Positions 61,526 through 64,000 of a stretch of DNA of 64,000 nt are shown here, piece by piece. Source of the DNA: Sphingopyxis sp. LC81 (GTDB taxonomy: Bacteria > Pseudomonadota > Alphaproteobacteria > Sphingomonadales > Sphingomonadaceae); assembly GCF_000756375.1 (NCBI RefSeq), contig NZ_JNFD01000002.1, positions 1 to 64,000 on the forward strand. Direction: 5' to 3'. The position numbers and the translations under genes were made by a program. The stretch's first letter is position 1. Each line of letters opens with the position of its first letter. The notes below the pieces were generated by a model, which worked only from the letters and a program-made list of their open reading frames with translations, had not been told where the DNA came from and ran no database searches.

Positions 61526-62442
61526 GCGAGGCGCGTGCCCGCCGCTATCGCGCGGCCGCGCAGCAGTTCGCCGGCGTCCATCGCGGGCTTGCCGGCGCGC
61601 TGGACACGCACCGCGCGGATTGCGCCGGGGTTGCAGGCGACAGTCAGCGCATCGTCGAGCGTGACGCCGGGAGTGGCGCCCGCGACCGTATCGGACGGGT
61701 GCACGACCTCGGCGGCCAAAATCTTGTAGCGTTCGCCGTCGAGTTCGAAAAAGGCGCCGGGCATCGGATTGAACGCGCGGATTTGCCGTTCGACCTGTAC
61801 CGCGCTGGTCAGGAAATCGAGCCGCGCTTCACTCTTGTCGATCTTTGCCGCGTAGGTGACGCCGTCGTCGGGCTGCGCTTCGGAGGCGAAGGTGTGAAGG
61901 TCGGTCAACACCTTGACCATCAGGTCGGCGCCCATGCTCGCCAGCTCGTCGGTCAATTCGCCCGCGGTCTTGCCGCCCGTCGGCGTCCGCCCGATCAATC
62001 GCATCGCGCCGGTGTCGAGACCGATGTCCATCTGCATGATCGTTACGCCCGTCTCCGCATCGCCCGCGAGGATCGCGCGTTGCACCGGCGCGGCGCCGCG
62101 CCAGCGCGGCAGGATCGAGCCATGGACGTTGAGACAGCCTTCGCGCGGCGCATCGAGAATCGCCTGCGGCAGGATCAGGCCGTAAGCCGCGACCACCGCG
62201 ACATCGAGGTCGAGCGCCGCGAATTCGGCCTGTGCCTCTTCGCTCTTCATGCTCTTTGGCGTGCGGACGGGCAGGCCATGTTCCTCGGCCCAGACGTGCA
62301 CTGCGCTTTGCTGTACCTTCTTGCCGCGCTGTGCGGGGCGCGGGGGCTGTGTATAAACGGCCACGACCTCGTGCCCCGCGGCATGAAGCGCGGCGAGCGT
62401 CGGCACCGCAAAGGGCGGCGTTCCCATGAAGGCGATGCGCAT
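61522..62442 (-). CDS. fmt: methionyl-tRNA formyltransferase
   Basis: 306 aa enzyme that formylates initiator Met-tRNA using 10-formyl-THF. Start region [16 protein letters not shown], formyl-donor motif [20 protein letters not shown] and a C-terminal OB-fold. An ATG at 62448 (MTMRIAF) is an alternative start. It overlaps truA by 4 bp. It is divergent from recR across 35 bp. Confidence 0.97.
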   Translation of the reverse strand: MRIAFMGTPPFAVPTLAALHAAGHEVVAVYTQPPRPAQRGKKVQQSAVHVWAEEHGLPVRTPKSMKSEEAQAEFAALDLDVAVVAAYGLILPQAILDAPREGCLNVHGSILPRWRGAAPVQRAILAGDAETGVTIMQMDIGLDTGAMRLIGRTPTGGKTAGELTDELASMGADLMVKVLTDLHTFASEAQPDDGVTYAAKIDKSEARLDFLTSAVQVERQIRAFNPMPGAFFELDGERYKILAAEVVHPSDTVAGATPGVTLDDALTVACNPGAIRAVRVQRAGKPAMDAGELLRGRAIAAGTRLA

Positions 62443-62477
62443 TGTCATTTCTTGCGCGCCGCTTAAGACCATCCGTC

Positions 62478-63074
62478 ATGGCATCGCAAGAGATTGAAGC
62501 GCTCGTCCAGCAACTCGCCCGCCTGCCGGGCCTCGGCCCGCGCTCGGCGCGGCGCGCGGTGCTGCACCTGATGAAGAAGCGCGAAAGCGCATTTGTGCCG
62601 CTGCTCGCGGCGCTGCAGACCGTGTCCGAACGGCTCGTCACCTGCGGCATTTGCGGCAATGTCGACACACACGATCCCTGCGCGATCTGTGCCGACCCGC
62701 GCCGCGATGCGCGAAGTCTGTGCGTCGTCGAGGAGGTGTCGGACCTCTGGGCGCTCGACAAGTCGCGGCTCTTCCCCGGCAAATATCATGTCCTCGGCGG
62801 CCGGCTCTCGGCGCTGGAGGGCATCCGCCCGCAGGATTTGGCGATCGACGCGCTGGTCAATCGCGTCGCGGCGGGCGGCATCGACGAGGTCGTCCTCGCC
62901 ATGAACGCGACGCTGGAAGGGCAGACGACCGCGCATTATCTCGCCGAGCGGCTCGAGGGCTATCCGGTGCGACTGACGCAGCTTGCACATGGTTTGCCGG
63001 TGGGCGGCGAACTCGATTATCTCGACGAGGGGACACTCGCGCAGGCGCTTCGTGCTCGGCGGCCGGTGGGTTGA
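62478..63074 (+). CDS. recR: recombination mediator RecR
   Basis: 198 aa. N-terminal helix-hairpin-helix ([20 protein letters not shown]), zinc finger C-x2-C (CGICGN...CAICAD), then a Toprim domain ([14 protein letters not shown]). It works with RecF/RecO to load RecA at gaps. Divergent from fmt and 31 bp upstream of def. Confidence 0.97.
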   Translation: MASQEIEALVQQLARLPGLGPRSARRAVLHLMKKRESAFVPLLAALQTVSERLVTCGICGNVDTHDPCAICADPRRDARSLCVVEEVSDLWALDKSRLFPGKYHVLGGRLSALEGIRPQDLAIDALVNRVAAGGIDEVVLAMNATLEGQTTAHYLAERLEGYPVRLTQLAHGLPVGGELDYLDEGTLAQALRARRPVG

Positions 63075-63105
63075 CGTCGGGCGTCCGAGTTCATACCTGC
63101 ACGCC

Positions 63106-63639
63106 ATGGCCTTACTCCCTATCATAGAGACCCCGGATCCCCGGCTGCGCGTCATTTCCAAGCCCGTCGAAAAATTCGACGCCGAGCTGAAGCAGCTGGT
63201 CGCTGACATGTTCGAGACGATGTACGACGCCCCCGGTATCGGGCTGGCTGCGATCCAGGTCGCGGTGCCGAAGCGCATCCTCGTCATCGACCTGCAGGAA
63301 CCCGATCCCGACGACGAAGAGGGCAAGAAGGTGATCCGCGAGCCGCGCGTGTTCATCAACCCTGTCTTCTCCGACGAGAGCGAGGAGCATAGCGTCTATC
63401 AGGAGGGCTGCCTGTCGGTCCCCGAGCAATATGCCGATGTGACGCGCCCCGCCGAGGTGACCGTCGACTGGCAGGATGAGGACGGCAAGCATCATCAGGA
63501 ACGCATGACCGGCCTGATGGCAACGTGCATCCAGCACGAACACGACCATCTGGAAGGCATTCTCTTCATCGACCATCTGTCGCGGCTGAAGCGCGAGATG
63601 GTGCTGAAGAAGCTCGCGAAGCTGCGCAAGGCGGCGTGA
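63106..63639 (+). CDS. def: peptide deformylase
   Basis: 177 aa iron-metalloenzyme that removes the N-formyl group from new proteins. All three motifs are present: GIGLAAIQ, EGCLSVP and QHEHDHLEG. The ATG at 63106 opens MALLPIIETPDPRLR, the typical start. It reverses the reaction product of Fmt, encoded 0.7 kb away on the other strand. Confidence 0.98.
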   Translation: MALLPIIETPDPRLRVISKPVEKFDAELKQLVADMFETMYDAPGIGLAAIQVAVPKRILVIDLQEPDPDDEEGKKVIREPRVFINPVFSDESEEHSVYQEGCLSVPEQYADVTRPAEVTVDWQDEDGKHHQERMTGLMATCIQHEHDHLEGILFIDHLSRLKREMVLKKLAKLRKAA

Positions 63640-63653
63640 CCGGCCAATAACCG

Positions 63654-63693
63654 ACAAAAAAAGAAACCCCGGCTTCCACCGGGGTTTCTTTTT
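63654..63693. terminator. bidirectional rho-independent terminator
   Basis: AAAAGAAACCCCGG and CCGGGGTTTCTTTTT flank a short loop. It separates convergent def and grpE. Confidence 0.95.
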
Positions 63694-63713
63694 GTCTGCG
63701 ATATCGCGGCGGC

Positions 63714-64000
63714 TTACCCCGCCTTTGCGACGCCCACCATCGCGGGGCGCAGCAGCCGGTCTTTCAGCATATAGCCCGCCTGCATTTCCTGCACGATCGT
63801 GCCCGGCGTCTTGTCGCTCGGGATTTCGAGCATCGCCTGATGCTGGTTCGGGTCGAGCGGCAGGCCGATCGCGGCGATGCGCGTGATGCCGTTGCGTTCG
63901 AAGACGCTGAGCAATTCGCGCTCGGTGGCCTCGAGGCCGGTAATCATCGGCTTCATCGCCTCGTCGGCGCGCTGTTCGTCGCTGAGCGCGGCGAGTGCGC
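63714..64000 (-). CDS. grpE: nucleotide exchange factor GrpE, C-terminal part
   Basis: The gene continues past the right edge, so only the last 94 codons are visible. The reading frame covers the window end (ALAALSDEQRADEA before MKPMITGLEATERELL). The beta domain is diagnostic: PLDPNQHQAMLEIPSDKTPGTIVQEMQAGYMLKDRLLRPAMV. GrpE releases ADP from DnaK in the heat-shock chaperone cycle. Confidence 0.95.
   Translation of the reverse strand, partial: ALAALSDEQRADEAMKPMITGLEATERELLSVFERNGITRIAAIGLPLDPNQHQAMLEIPSDKTPGTIVQEMQAGYMLKDRLLRPAMVGVAKAG

Overview
The window is GC-rich chromosomal DNA from an alphaproteobacterium, most likely a sphingomonad close to Sphingopyxis. This is inferred from gene content and style: UrcA and DUF465 small proteins, TTG and GTG starts, a DksA that has lost most zinc-finger cysteines, a short-form HisG, CarD, a K+-independent proton pyrophosphatase, and the characteristic dispersed palindromic repeats. 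There is no prophage, insertion sequence, CRISPR array, rRNA or tRNA. About 75 genes are packed tightly, often with 4-bp ATGA or GTGA overlaps.

Layout. 1-9.4 kb: gamma-glutamyltransferase, a long-chain acyl-CoA ligase, a methylglyoxal-detoxification cluster (GloB, GloA and a further VOC protein) with a thioesterase and hydrolase, a membrane protein/XRE regulator pair with repeated operator-like sites, and a MerC protein under a Fur/Zur-like palindrome. 9.4-18.2 kb: thrS, an AraC regulator, a Tat-type putative metallopeptidase, a TauE/SafE permease, and the conserved ybbP-ybbA-tesA locus. 18-28 kb: an outer-membrane barrel protein, rlmN, divergent SDR/HxlR and UrcA/LysR pairs, an Asp/Glu racemase, dnaN, and a PQQ-type sugar dehydrogenase. 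28-38 kb: leucyl aminopeptidase, an NlpC/P60 hydrolase, argC, a stress-type SDR, a Baeyer-Villiger-type monooxygenase, and a Nudix-DUF47 fusion directly upstream of a PiT phosphate transporter. 38-50.6 kb: DUF4403, rimO, a potassium channel, an nlpD-like gene, surE, serS, an ArsR/AHSA1 pair with twin operators, a Ser-rich protein with a PEP-CTERM-like tail, dksA, a PilZ protein and two DUF465 genes. 50.6-64 kb: hisG-hisD-nusB-thiL, hppA, a Sel1-repeat protein, carD, truA-fmt, recR-def, and the 3' end of grpE at the right edge.

Most genes are housekeeping: tRNA charging (thrS, serS), ribosome and RNA modification (rlmN, rimO, truA), formyl-Met cycling (fmt, def), replication and repair (dnaN, recR), transcription control (dksA, nusB, carD), and histidine, arginine and thiamine biosynthesis. 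The notable material lies between and beside them. There are three families of dispersed palindromic repeats, several well-defined but unassigned operators, a Nudix-PhoU-like fusion linked to phosphate uptake, a LytM-domain protein that has lost two zinc ligands, and an uncharacterised HExxH protein.
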